This document shows positions 18,762-26,677 of a DNA stretch of 64,000 nucleotides, piece by piece. How positions within the stretch are numbered: position 1 is the first letter of the stretch; the number at the start of each line of letters is the position of its first letter. The translations under genes and the position numbers were made by a program. Origin of the DNA: Desulfonema magnum. GTDB taxonomy: Bacteria; Desulfobacterota; Desulfobacteria; Desulfobacterales; 4be13. The notes below the pieces were generated by a model. The model did not search any database. It was not told the DNA's origin and was given only the letters and a program-made list of their open reading frames with translations. The DNA is taken from NCBI RefSeq assembly GCF_017377395.1, contig NZ_CP061800.1, positions 5,229,633 through 5,293,632 on the forward strand. Direction: 5' to 3'.

Positions 18762-19168
18762 ATTATTTCACCTCCCTTTTCCTGGTCTGCCGTGTATATC
18801 TCATTAATTTATTTTATAAATCATCATGCTCCGCAGTCACGGATAAAACATGAAAAAGCATTATTATTCTTAATTGTGAGCGAAGAACTTTCCGCTAAGA
18901 CTTTATTTACTTATTTAAAGTAAAATAATAAAGAAATCAATGGGGTGAGAAGAGTATTCAGAGGTAGCGATATCCTACTTTGGCGGTAGAAATCCCCTCC
19001 TTTGAATCAAGGGCGAATCACCATAATTACACGGCAGATGGGAACGTATGCGGATATTATTTTTTTACAGGAGGGGGCTTGGGAACGAGTCACGAAGATT
19101 ATGACTTCGCGTTCTCAACGCAGACATAAAATTTTCAGAGTTTTTTCATGGCAGTCAGGAATTAAAAC
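18762..19168. other. Intergenic, no gene seen
   Basis: This 400-bp stretch is AT-rich near 18860-18940. It probably carries the promoter of the holin-like gene, which reads leftward. I saw no repeat family, RNA or convincing terminator in it. Confidence 0.5.
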
Positions 19169-20563
19169 CTAAAATTTAGAAATCCCGTAACGCCCAATTT
19201 TTTCATAAAGTGTTTTTCTGGAAATGCCGAGACATTGGGAGGCAAGACTTTTGTTACCATTGCATTTTTCCAGCGTCTTTCTGATGAGTTCGCTTTCCAT
19301 GTCCCTAAGTGTGATGCCCTTTTCAGGCAGTTCCGTAAGAAGTTCTTTACCCGCGTTTCTGACAGAAGGTCCGGCACCGGACACAATGCCTTCTGACAAC
19401 TCATCCGGCATCAGCCTGGGACCTTTGGAGAGAAGCACTGCTCTTGCCAGACAATTTTTCAATTCCCGCACATTCCCGGGCCAGTTGTAACGGGTCAGTA
19501 TATCCATTGTCTCCGGCGTGACACCGTCAACGACTTTTTCGTATTGTACGGCATAGTGTCTGACAAAATGACTGACCAACAGGGGAATATCCTCCCGGCG
19601 GTCACGCAACGCCGGAACCCGGATCGGAATCACTTCGATGCGATATAAAAGATCACTGAGAAAGCGGTTTTTGCGGATTTCCTCCTGAAGATCAAAATTT
19701 GTGGCAGCAATGACCCGGACATCCACCTGGCGGGAACTTGTGGCTCCTACCGGCTCAAATGTCTTTTCCTGCAAAAAGCGGAGCAGCTTTGCCTGAAGTC
19801 TGAGACTCATATAGCCGATTTCATCAAGGAAAAGTGTTCCCTGATCCGCTAATTCCAGACGCCCTTTTCTTCCTTCGCCCGCGCCGGTGAACGCCCCTTT
19901 TACATGTCCGAACAATTCAGCTTCCAAAAGGTTTTCGGTCAGTGCGGCAGAGTTGATGCAGACCATTTCGGCTTTTTTCCGGCTGCTTTCCATGTGCAGG
20001 GAACGCGCTAAAAGCTCCTTGCCGGTTCCGGTTTCCCCATATATCATCACCGACGCGTCCGTAGGCCCCACGGTGCGGACCATATCAAAGATAGCTCTCA
20101 TCTTCCGACTGGTACCGATGATGTTATGAAAAACATATTCGCTTCTGACCTGCTTTTTAAGATTACGGAGTTCCCGGGAAATTTCATATTCATGGATCGC
20201 TTTATTTAAAATAATGGTCAGTTCCTCATAATCAAGCGGTTTGATAAGATAATTCGTCACCCCTTCTTTCAAAGCCTCCACAGCGGATTTGACGGTTCCG
20301 TAAGCAGTCATAATAATAAACGGCGGCGCTTCCCGAATAGCAGTTATTTTGTGATAAAGCTGCAAGCCGTCCGTTCCGGGCATCTTCAGGTCTGACAGCA
20401 CAAGGTCAATATCTTCATGGGAGTCGTATATTTTCAGGGCTTCTGTCCCGTCAGCCGCTTTCAGCACTTCATAGCCCTCATCGCTCAGGATGGCTGTCAC
20501 TACCTTCAGGCTGTTGATGCGGTCATCAACCACCAATATTTTTTTCTTTACTTCCAAGTTCAT
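19169..20563 (-). CDS. Sigma-54-dependent response regulator (NtrC/AtoC family)
   Basis: The 464-residue protein has a receiver domain (7-122, phosphoacceptor D58 in LVLSDLKMPG), an AAA+ sigma-54 interaction domain (~145-375), and a Fis-type helix-turn-helix at the C terminus (LIRKTLEKCNGNKSLASQCLGISRKTLYEKI). Walker A is GETGTGKE at 176-183, the sigma-54 loop GAFTGA is at 223-228, and an arginine-finger region is present. All key residues are kept, so it should activate sigma-54 promoters when phosphorylated. The sensor kinase gene lies directly upstream with a ~30-bp gap, so the two form a cognate pair. Targets are unknown; no clear -24/-12 promoter was seen nearby. Confidence 0.95.
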   Translation of the reverse strand: MNLEVKKKILVVDDRINSLKVVTAILSDEGYEVLKAADGTEALKIYDSHEDIDLVLSDLKMPGTDGLQLYHKITAIREAPPFIIMTAYGTVKSAVEALKEGVTNYLIKPLDYEELTIILNKAIHEYEISRELRNLKKQVRSEYVFHNIIGTSRKMRAIFDMVRTVGPTDASVMIYGETGTGKELLARSLHMESSRKKAEMVCINSAALTENLLEAELFGHVKGAFTGAGEGRKGRLELADQGTLFLDEIGYMSLRLQAKLLRFLQEKTFEPVGATSSRQVDVRVIAATNFDLQEEIRKNRFLSDLLYRIEVIPIRVPALRDRREDIPLLVSHFVRHYAVQYEKVVDGVTPETMDILTRYNWPGNVRELKNCLARAVLLSKGPRLMPDELSEGIVSGAGPSVRNAGKELLTELPEKGITLRDMESELIRKTLEKCNGNKSLASQCLGISRKTLYEKIGRYGISKF

Positions 20564-20594
20564 GTTCCTCCGATAACTGTGCTAAAATTGCATT

Positions 20595-22421
20595 TCAGCA
20601 CTCCGGATGATTGGCTAAAGGCCATTCAAGGCTCACCAAAACCCCGCGGCCTTGTTCGCTCGAAATGCTTATGGTTCCGCCATGATTTTCCATGATGCCC
20701 AGACTTAGCGGAAGTCCGAGACCGCTTCCGGTTTCTTTTGTGCTGAAAAACGGATCAAAAATATTCTGCAAATGATTTTTCGGAATGCCGATGCCGCTGT
20801 CTTCAATCGTAAGTCTGACCCGCTCGGATGATGCTTCATTTTTCACAAGCATGGAAGAAAAGATGATTTCTCCGCCTTCGGGCATGGCATCAATGGCATT
20901 GATTATAATATTGACCAGCACCTGCTGAATCTGGTGGGGATCAATCTGCATCACGGGAAGATCATCCGCTAGGCGGTTATGAAAACAAATCCCCTTTTCC
21001 TCAGCCTGTTTTTCAAAAAGATTCTGATTGGAAAGCACCAGTTTGTTCAGATCAGCAGGCACAGGTTTCGGCGAGGATTGCCGGGCAAAATAAAGAAACT
21101 CGTTCACAAACTCGTTCAGCCGGTCAATTTCTTCCATAATCAGATCCGAATACTCAGTGATAAGCAGGTCATCAGAACGCCGGCGTCGCAGATAAACGAC
21201 CGCGCCTTTCATGGCGTTCAGGGGATTTCTGATTTCATGGGCAACGCCTGCTGAAAGCCTTCCCAATGCCACGAATTTTTCTGAGCGAACCAGTTCGTTG
21301 TGTATGCGGGTGAGGTTCTGTGTCATTCGGTTAAAAGACCGTGTCAGATCCCCCAGCTCGTCGCGGGTCCGCACAGGTATCTCCTGCGTGAGATTCCCCC
21401 GGGCAATGCGATGGGTTGCCGTGACAAGACTGCGTACTGGCCGCAACAGATAATAGGAGATGAGACTGACGCATATCACCGTAAATATCAATGTCAGCGC
21501 CACCACCTGGATGACACGGGTCTGAATGGCCCGGGCCTCTTTTCTGAATTCGTCAATGGAAATTGTCACTGCCAAGGACCAGCCCATGACAGGAATCGGT
21601 GCAAAGGCCGCCACTCTGTTTTTCTCTTCAAAGAAATAGAGCTTTCTGTCGCTCGCGCCTGACATCATTTTCAATATCAGTTCCTTAAAACTTAGATCAG
21701 GGGAACTTTTCAAATCATGGGTGTAAGGCTCAAAACGGGGATGAGTGATATTTCTCCCCGAGTGATCCACCAGAAAGGCATATCCCTGCTCTCCGATACG
21801 GATGTTTTTTACAATTTCCAATATATTCTGATAATCAAGATCAATAACGACAATGCCGATAAATTCACCCTGACCGCTGAAGATTGCCTTTGCCCAGCGA
21901 ATAATAAAACCTTTCCGGAAGTCCGGCCGGACAATTTCGGAAATATAAATGCCATCAGGTCCGAGTCTGCGTGTTTCGGTAAAAAATTTCTGATCGCTCT
22001 GATTTGAGAATTTGTTTAATACGCTGTTTTTACGAACTTTTATCTGTTCCAAGCCCTGTTCGTCCACATAACGGATTTGAAAATAATAAGGTGTTCTGTC
22101 AATGAAATCCCTGAACAGACGGACCGCATTATCATAGTTGAACTCTGCTTCCGCGTTCAGCCGGAAAGTGCGTGCAATGTGGTATTCTTCCAAGACCGGC
22201 AGGCTCGCAATGGTCTTCAGATCCATACGGCAATAATAAAAAATATCATTGATCTCATTGGCTGTTGCTTTTGCCTGAACCATTTGCTCACGGCTCACAA
22301 GGTGATCCACCCGGTCCGCAGATGCACGGATGGAAAAATATCCCACAGCCGCAATCGGCGCACAGACCAGCGGAAGAATAAACACAAGAAGTTTCAAGGA
22401 TATTGAAAAACGGATTTTCAT
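20595..22421 (-). CDS. Membrane sensor histidine kinase (Cache-HAMP-HisKA)
   Basis: The 608-residue protein has an N-terminal TM helix (~9-30), a large periplasmic dCache-like domain (~40-295; FVGI-type strand IGIVVIDLDYQNILEIV and GYAFLVDHSGRNITHP), a second TM (~304-326), HAMP (~327-380), HisKA with phosphoacceptor H395 (GVAHEIRNPLNAMKG), and an HATPase domain with N box (IINAIDAMPEGG) and G boxes (DSGIGIPKNHLQNIFDPFFSTKETGSGLGL). It belongs to the NtrB/ZraS-like group and should phosphorylate the NtrC-type regulator encoded just downstream. Cache domains bind small ligands such as carboxylates or amino acids. The ABC/TRAP remnant and CoA ligase genes divergently next door suggest an organic-acid link, which is inference. 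Confidence 0.94.
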   Translation of the reverse strand: MKIRFSISLKLLVFILPLVCAPIAAVGYFSIRASADRVDHLVSREQMVQAKATANEINDIFYYCRMDLKTIASLPVLEEYHIARTFRLNAEAEFNYDNAVRLFRDFIDRTPYYFQIRYVDEQGLEQIKVRKNSVLNKFSNQSDQKFFTETRRLGPDGIYISEIVRPDFRKGFIIRWAKAIFSGQGEFIGIVVIDLDYQNILEIVKNIRIGEQGYAFLVDHSGRNITHPRFEPYTHDLKSSPDLSFKELILKMMSGASDRKLYFFEEKNRVAAFAPIPVMGWSLAVTISIDEFRKEARAIQTRVIQVVALTLIFTVICVSLISYYLLRPVRSLVTATHRIARGNLTQEIPVRTRDELGDLTRSFNRMTQNLTRIHNELVRSEKFVALGRLSAGVAHEIRNPLNAMKGAVVYLRRRRSDDLLITEYSDLIMEEIDRLNEFVNEFLYFARQSSPKPVPADLNKLVLSNQNLFEKQAEEKGICFHNRLADDLPVMQIDPHQIQQVLVNIIINAIDAMPEGGEIIFSSMLVKNEASSERVRLTIEDSGIGIPKNHLQNIFDPFFSTKETGSGLGLPLSLGIMENHGGTISISSEQGRGVLVSLEWPLANHPEC

Positions 22422-22591
22422 GCGTCGTTGTATATCAATTTAAAAAAAATATTTCAAGACGCTCTTTGTTTGGAAATTGGAATGTTGTATGGTATCAGTA
22501 GATCGGAAATATTTTGTAACAGATCCAAAAGGGTATGTTTATATAAAAATCGGGGCAAGACGAGATGTTTATCTGCGGATATCCGAAAATA

Positions 22592-22624
22592 TTCCGGACA
22601 GGGTTGCAAACCCCGTCCTGCAAA
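22592..22624. repeat. GC-rich palindrome (GGACGGGGTTGCAAACCCC family)
   Basis: CCGGACAGGGTTGCAAACCCCGTCCTG-like sequence forms a near-perfect inverted repeat. Two further copies lie inside the mini-element at 43259-43429. It is positioned in the leader of the solute-binding protein gene. Confidence 0.75.
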
Positions 22625-22654
22625 AAGGGATAACCCTGCCCTCACAAAGGAAAC

Positions 22655-23785
22655 ATGAAAATTAAGAAAAGAAAAAAAATGATAAAAGTAAGTTGGCAGT
22701 TTTTGATTTTTTCAGGGCTTCTGCTGGCCTTCTGTTCAGTCTGTAATGTGGCGGCCCAGGAAAAAATCATCATCGGGGTGGCCACTTCTCTGAGCGCACC
22801 CGAAGGCAGGGAAAGCCTCAACGCTGTTTTGCTGGCAGCAGATGAGATCAACACCAAAGGCGGGGTGAATGTCTGCGGGAAAAAGATACCTCTCAGCATC
22901 GAATCGGTCAGTCTTCGAGGTGATTTTTCGGACGGTTCGGTGTCGGACGCACTTCAGGATTTGGAAAAAATCATTGTTGAGAAAAAAGTCCATGCAATCG
23001 TGGTGGGTCCTTTCCGATCCGAAGTCTTTCTGACTGGTATGGATGTCATCGCAAAATACAAAGTGCCGATGCTGGAGACCATTGCCCTGTCGCCCACTCC
23101 CGAAGCCAAAATTATGAGATATCCCAAATATAAATACATTTTCAGGCTGTGTCTTAACTCCAAATATTTAGTGGAATATCTCATCAGCACCATGAAATTC
23201 ATGAATAAAAAATTCGGATTCGACAAAGTTTATATTATGAGTCAGGATGCGGCCTGGGCCCGTACCACCGTTTCTCTGATGATCAAATTATTTTTCGCCA
23301 AAGCAGGCTGGAAAATAGTGGGCATGGATAATTATCCCCGTGGAAGCTCAGATTTCACGGCCGGTCTGAAAAAAGCCAGTGACAGAGGCGCACAGATTTT
23401 GCTGACTATATTCGATACGCGCGGGAGCGCCACTTTGGTCAGACAATGGCATACGATGCAGGTCCCCGCATTTTTATGTGGTTATCTTCCGATGATGAAT
23501 TCTCCCGGAGCATGGCAAAGCTTTGACGGTAAGATTGCCGGTACGCTGAATGTTGTTTTTGAAATAGGCAATGTGCCTTCGGCAAAATATATGCCTGCCA
23601 CGGATTTTTACGAAGCTTACAGCTTCCGTCATTACCGGAAAGGATTTTACCTTTGTGGCAAGAGCGATTCTGCCAATGCTCGCCATCTGTGTTGTGATGC
23701 TCTTTGTCATCACTTTTATCCCTCCCATCTCGACAGCAATACCCCGTTTTCTGTTCGGAGGATGAGAAAAATAAGACTTGGCTAA
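22655..23785 (+). pseudogene. ABC-type solute-binding protein truncated and fused to a TRAP permease remnant
   Basis: Residues 1-34 form a signal peptide and about 35-322 match the periplasmic branched-chain amino-acid (LivK-like, type 1) binding fold: IIIGVATSLSAPEGRESLNAVLLAADEINTKGG, then VGPFRSEVFL and FDKVYIMSQDAAWART. The match stops at TDFYEAY near nt 23619. The remaining 54 residues are cysteine/histidine-rich nonsense in this frame. In the +1 frame the same DNA (about 23620-23765) encodes a hydrophobic tail ending ITFIPPISTAIPRF-LFGG, which resembles the C-terminus of the TRAP large permease (DctM). A deletion has therefore joined the two genes out of frame. The product may be stable but lacks part of its second lobe, so transport function is doubtful. 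Confidence 0.75.
23620..23765 (+). pseudogene. C-terminal remnant of TRAP transporter large permease (DctM-like)
   Basis: About 48 codons read TASVITGKDFTFVARAILP, then a hydrophobic helix (MLAICVVMLFVITFIPP), and end at a TGA at 23763-23765. The order of a short amphipathic segment, one TM helix, a (Y/F)IP motif and a final P-R-F/L is the usual end of DctM permeases. It lacks its own start and lies out of frame within the truncated binding-protein gene. It marks a lost TRAP operon upstream of the CoA ligase. Confidence 0.6.
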
Positions 23786-23806
23786 AAATTGAAAAGGAGT
23801 TTTACT

Positions 23807-25315
23807 GTGAATATCGCAAATATTCTTACAAGAACCGCGATCTTTTTTCCAGACGCTGTGGCGGTTGTGGAAGGGGAGCGGAATATTACCTATAAACAAT
23901 TTGATCAGGAATCCGGCCGCATTGCCGCGGCGCTCACACAAGCAGGCATCAGACCCGGAGACCATGTTGCCCTGTGCGCGCCCAATTCCTACGCATGGCT
24001 GGCTTTTTATTTTGGTGTCATCAAGGCCGGAGCTGTTGCCGTTACCGTTGCCAGCCTTCTGAAAAAGCAGGAACTTCATCCCATCATAGATGACTGCCAG
24101 CCAAAAATCATATTTACCTGGGATGAAAAATTAGAAGACTTGGAAGAGATACGGGATCGGGATTATCTCAGATTCATCGTGTCCAAAAGCGAGGAAAACA
24201 CTTTTGAGGGTCTCCTTGGCAAAGGACATTCGAATTTTAAAACCATTGACCGGGACCGGAAAGATACCGCGGCCGTGCTTTATACCGGCGGAACCACCGG
24301 CACATCCAAAGGCGTGCTTCTGAGCCATGAAAACCTTCAGACCTCAGTACATAATGTGGCGTTCAGCGAGCGCTCTGTTCATACAGACCGTGCCCTCTGC
24401 TTTCTGCCTCTGAACCATGTGTTTGCCCAGGTTCATATCATGGGGTCAACGGTATTCAGCGGCGGCACGCTGATTGTTCAGCCGTCATTTGACATGGACA
24501 AACTGCTTTATGCGGTTGAGCATCTTGGCGCGACAAAGGTTTACAGCGTGCCCACGGTTTATATCCGTCTGCTCGCGTTGGATGATCTGGAACAAAGATT
24601 TGCTTCTGTGCGTTATTGCATGTCTGCCGCGGCCACCATGGCGGCTGAACTGGTAAAGGCATGGAAAGGCCGGACCGGTCTGGATATTCATGAAGCTTAC
24701 GGCATGACAGAAAGCGCGGCCATGGTGACTTTTAATCATTATTACCGTCATGTGGTGGGATCAGTGGGAACACCGCCAAATCTTGTGGAGGTTCAAATCA
24801 GGGACCTGGACGGAAATATCCTGCCGACCGGACAGGAAGGGGAAATCTGCATTTGCGGCCCCAATATCATGAAAGGCTATCTTGGAAAACCCGAAGAAAC
24901 CGCAGCATCTTTCTGGGGACCGTGGTTCAAGTCAGGCGATATCGGTTTGCTGGATGATGACGGGTATCTCTACATCGTGGATCGGCTGAAAGACCTGATT
25001 ATCACCGGCGGTGAGAATGTATATCCGAGGGAAATCGAAGAGCTTTTATATGCCCGTGAAGAGGTCCAGGAATGCGCGGTGGTGGGTTTGTCCGATAAAG
25101 AATACGGAGAACGGGTGGTGGCGACGATTGTGCCAAAAGAAAAGCAGAAGGTTGACCCGCAGGCAATTAAAACATTTCTAAAGGAACAGCTCGCATCATA
25201 TAAGGTTCCCAAAGCCTATATTGAATTGGAGGAAATGCCTAAAAGCAATACCGGAAAAATTCTCAAGCGGGAGATAAAAAAACACTTGGCAAAAACTGAA
25301 ACACAGAAAAATTGA
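23807..25315 (+). CDS. Acyl-CoA synthetase / AMP-dependent ligase
   Basis: The 502-residue ANL-family enzyme activates a carboxylic acid to its CoA thioester through an acyl-AMP. The P-loop YTGGTTGTSKG is at ~159-169. Later motifs are YGMTES, the hinge GDIGLLDDDGYLYIVDRLKD, and the C-terminal catalytic lysine in PKSNTGKILKREI. Length matches class I long/medium-chain or aromatic acid ligases. The GTG at 23807 was chosen because AAAAGGAG lies 7 nt before it; a TTG six codons upstream lacks a site. The gene follows remnants of two solute uptake systems, so it may once have worked with organic-acid import. The substrate cannot be decided. Confidence 0.9.
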   Translation: MNIANILTRTAIFFPDAVAVVEGERNITYKQFDQESGRIAAALTQAGIRPGDHVALCAPNSYAWLAFYFGVIKAGAVAVTVASLLKKQELHPIIDDCQPKIIFTWDEKLEDLEEIRDRDYLRFIVSKSEENTFEGLLGKGHSNFKTIDRDRKDTAAVLYTGGTTGTSKGVLLSHENLQTSVHNVAFSERSVHTDRALCFLPLNHVFAQVHIMGSTVFSGGTLIVQPSFDMDKLLYAVEHLGATKVYSVPTVYIRLLALDDLEQRFASVRYCMSAAATMAAELVKAWKGRTGLDIHEAYGMTESAAMVTFNHYYRHVVGSVGTPPNLVEVQIRDLDGNILPTGQEGEICICGPNIMKGYLGKPEETAASFWGPWFKSGDIGLLDDDGYLYIVDRLKDLIITGGENVYPREIEELLYAREEVQECAVVGLSDKEYGERVVATIVPKEKQKVDPQAIKTFLKEQLASYKVPKAYIELEEMPKSNTGKILKREIKKHLAKTETQKN

Positions 25316-25379
25316 TGAGCAAATCCCACGTTAAAATTGTGCGTATCACTCGATGATCAGATTTTCTAACCCGGTTCAG

Positions 25380-25480
25380 ACAAACAGCCTGTTATTCTTG
25401 CGAAAGCAGGAATGACAGAAACGCAGATGCGGCGTTTCCGGGATATGTGGATTCCTGCTTTCGCAGGAATGACAAAAAAA
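25380..25480. repeat. Paired copies of the TTCCTGCGAAAGCAGGAA palindrome
   Basis: Two copies lie in opposite senses (about 25396-25416 and 25441-25468). They carry the flanking words seen elsewhere: CGATGATCAG on the left and AAAAACTTGATTATTGAG on the right. Related copies are at 14780-14838 and at the right edge of the window (63945-64000). Confidence 0.75.
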
Positions 25481-25496
25481 CTTGATTATTGAGTAT

Positions 25497-25601
25497 CAGC
25501 AGATCGAAAAGTTTCCGGACTGTGCGCGATGCGACAAAGAAACCCGGCTTTTTTTTCGGGACAGAGCGCTTTCCCCCGCCGGAAAAAGCCGGGTTTCTCC
25601 C
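25497..25601. repeat. AAACCCGGGTTT-family element, interrupted copy
   Basis: The copy begins CAGCAGATCGAAAAGTTTC and contains AAAGAAACCCGGCTTTTTT and GGAAAAAGCCGGGTTTCTC. It is broken at 25602 by the mini-element and resumes at 25727 (AGGTTTCTCCCCGG). The intact relative at 43526-43686 starts the same way and ends with the inverse, CTTTTCGATCTGCTG. Confidence 0.7.
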
Positions 25602-25726
25602 CATAAGCATCAGGCTAAGGATATGACATTCTGATTTCATTGAAACTGCCCGGGCGGCAGCCGAAAAGCAAACCTTTTATTTTCGGGCGTTCCGGAATCA
25701 TAAAAATCCTTAGCCTGATGCGTATG
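25602..25726. mobile_element. Mini inverted-repeat element, copy 1 (125 bp, 11-bp target duplication)
   Basis: The ends are CATAAGCATCAGGCTAAGG (25602-25620) and its inverse CCTTAGCCTGATGCGTATG (25708-25726), matching at 18 of 19 positions. Flanks are GGGTTTCTCCC on the left (25591-25601) and AGGTTTCTCCC on the right (25727-25737), a direct repeat with one mismatch. The interior (~87 bp) codes for nothing obvious and is unlike the interior of copy 2. No transposase with these ends is in the window. Confidence 0.8.
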
Positions 25727-25843
25727 AGGTTTCTCCCCGGTCCGCCCTGTGCCTGTTCAGGATATAAACCATGTAATATCCTGAATTGACATTGTGAATA
25801 TCGGAGAATGTCCGGATTTGGGGCATGACCGGGAATCCGATTG

Positions 25844-26614
25844 TTATAACTGTCTGAACCCTCCGATCTTTCGGAGTTCTTTTTTGGCTTTGTCCGCAAG
25901 GGGATCATCCGGATCAAGCTCAATTACTTTGCGATACGCGTGAATTGCTTCTTTATACTTATGTGATAATGTGTAAGCCTCTGCGAGATCGAAATATATC
26001 TCGGGAAATCTTGGAGAATTTTTGACGGCCTTTTTAAGGATTGCCACAGCTTCCGGAATTTTTTCCATAGCAATGTAGGTCTGACCAAGCCCCCTTAGCG
26101 CAATGACAAAGTCAGGTTTTATTTTAAGGCTTTCTTTATAATACGTTTCCGCGAGTTCATATTCTTTTTTATTATAATAGGCCCATCCCAGATTGGAAAG
26201 CGGATAATGAGGCGTTGCATAGAGAATATCTTCAGTGAGCGCTTTGAATGTGACAATGGCAGCATTCCAATCCTTTTTGGCAAGATAGGCTGTTCCCAGA
26301 TTATTTCTGGCAGGACCATAATCAGGGCTTAATTCTATGGCTTTCTTAAAATGCCCGATTGCCAGTTCCAGCTTTTCTTTTGCCATATAGGTCAGCCCCA
26401 GATCATTGTGAAGATGCCGGTCTTCGCCATAAAACTTTTCTGCTTTAAGGAATTCTCTGAGAGCCGCGGTGTAATTTCCCTGGGCCATGTATGCCTCACC
26501 CAGTTCTCTTGAGGCTTCTTCCTGTCTCTTTTTTACTTCCAGATTTGCCGAACATGAAACAATGCAAAATATAAACAGTGTAAGTGCTGTCCCAAAAAAC
26601 AGGTTTTTTCTCAT
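25844..26614 (-). CDS. TPR-repeat lipoprotein (PilF/PilW-like)
   Basis: The 256-residue protein has a lipoprotein signal peptide with lipobox IVSC (modified Cys at residue 21) and about six tetratricopeptide repeats filling residues 35-245 (for example LHNDLGLTYMAKEKLELAIGHFKKAIELSPDYGPARNNLG). The architecture is like the outer-membrane lipoproteins that assemble type IV pilus secretins, but no pilus gene is nearby. It could equally be a general scaffold. It is probably exported and anchored to the outer membrane, since residues after the Cys are SAN. Confidence 0.85.
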   Translation of the reverse strand: MRKNLFFGTALTLFIFCIVSCSANLEVKKRQEEASRELGEAYMAQGNYTAALREFLKAEKFYGEDRHLHNDLGLTYMAKEKLELAIGHFKKAIELSPDYGPARNNLGTAYLAKKDWNAAIVTFKALTEDILYATPHYPLSNLGWAYYNKKEYELAETYYKESLKIKPDFVIALRGLGQTYIAMEKIPEAVAILKKAVKNSPRFPEIYFDLAEAYTLSHKYKEAIHAYRKVIELDPDDPLADKAKKELRKIGGFRQL

Positions 26615-26677
26615 ATCCTATCGGGTCCCTAATTTTGAAAAATAAAGGTTTTCAAAGTCTGGTTCAGTAGATGATTT

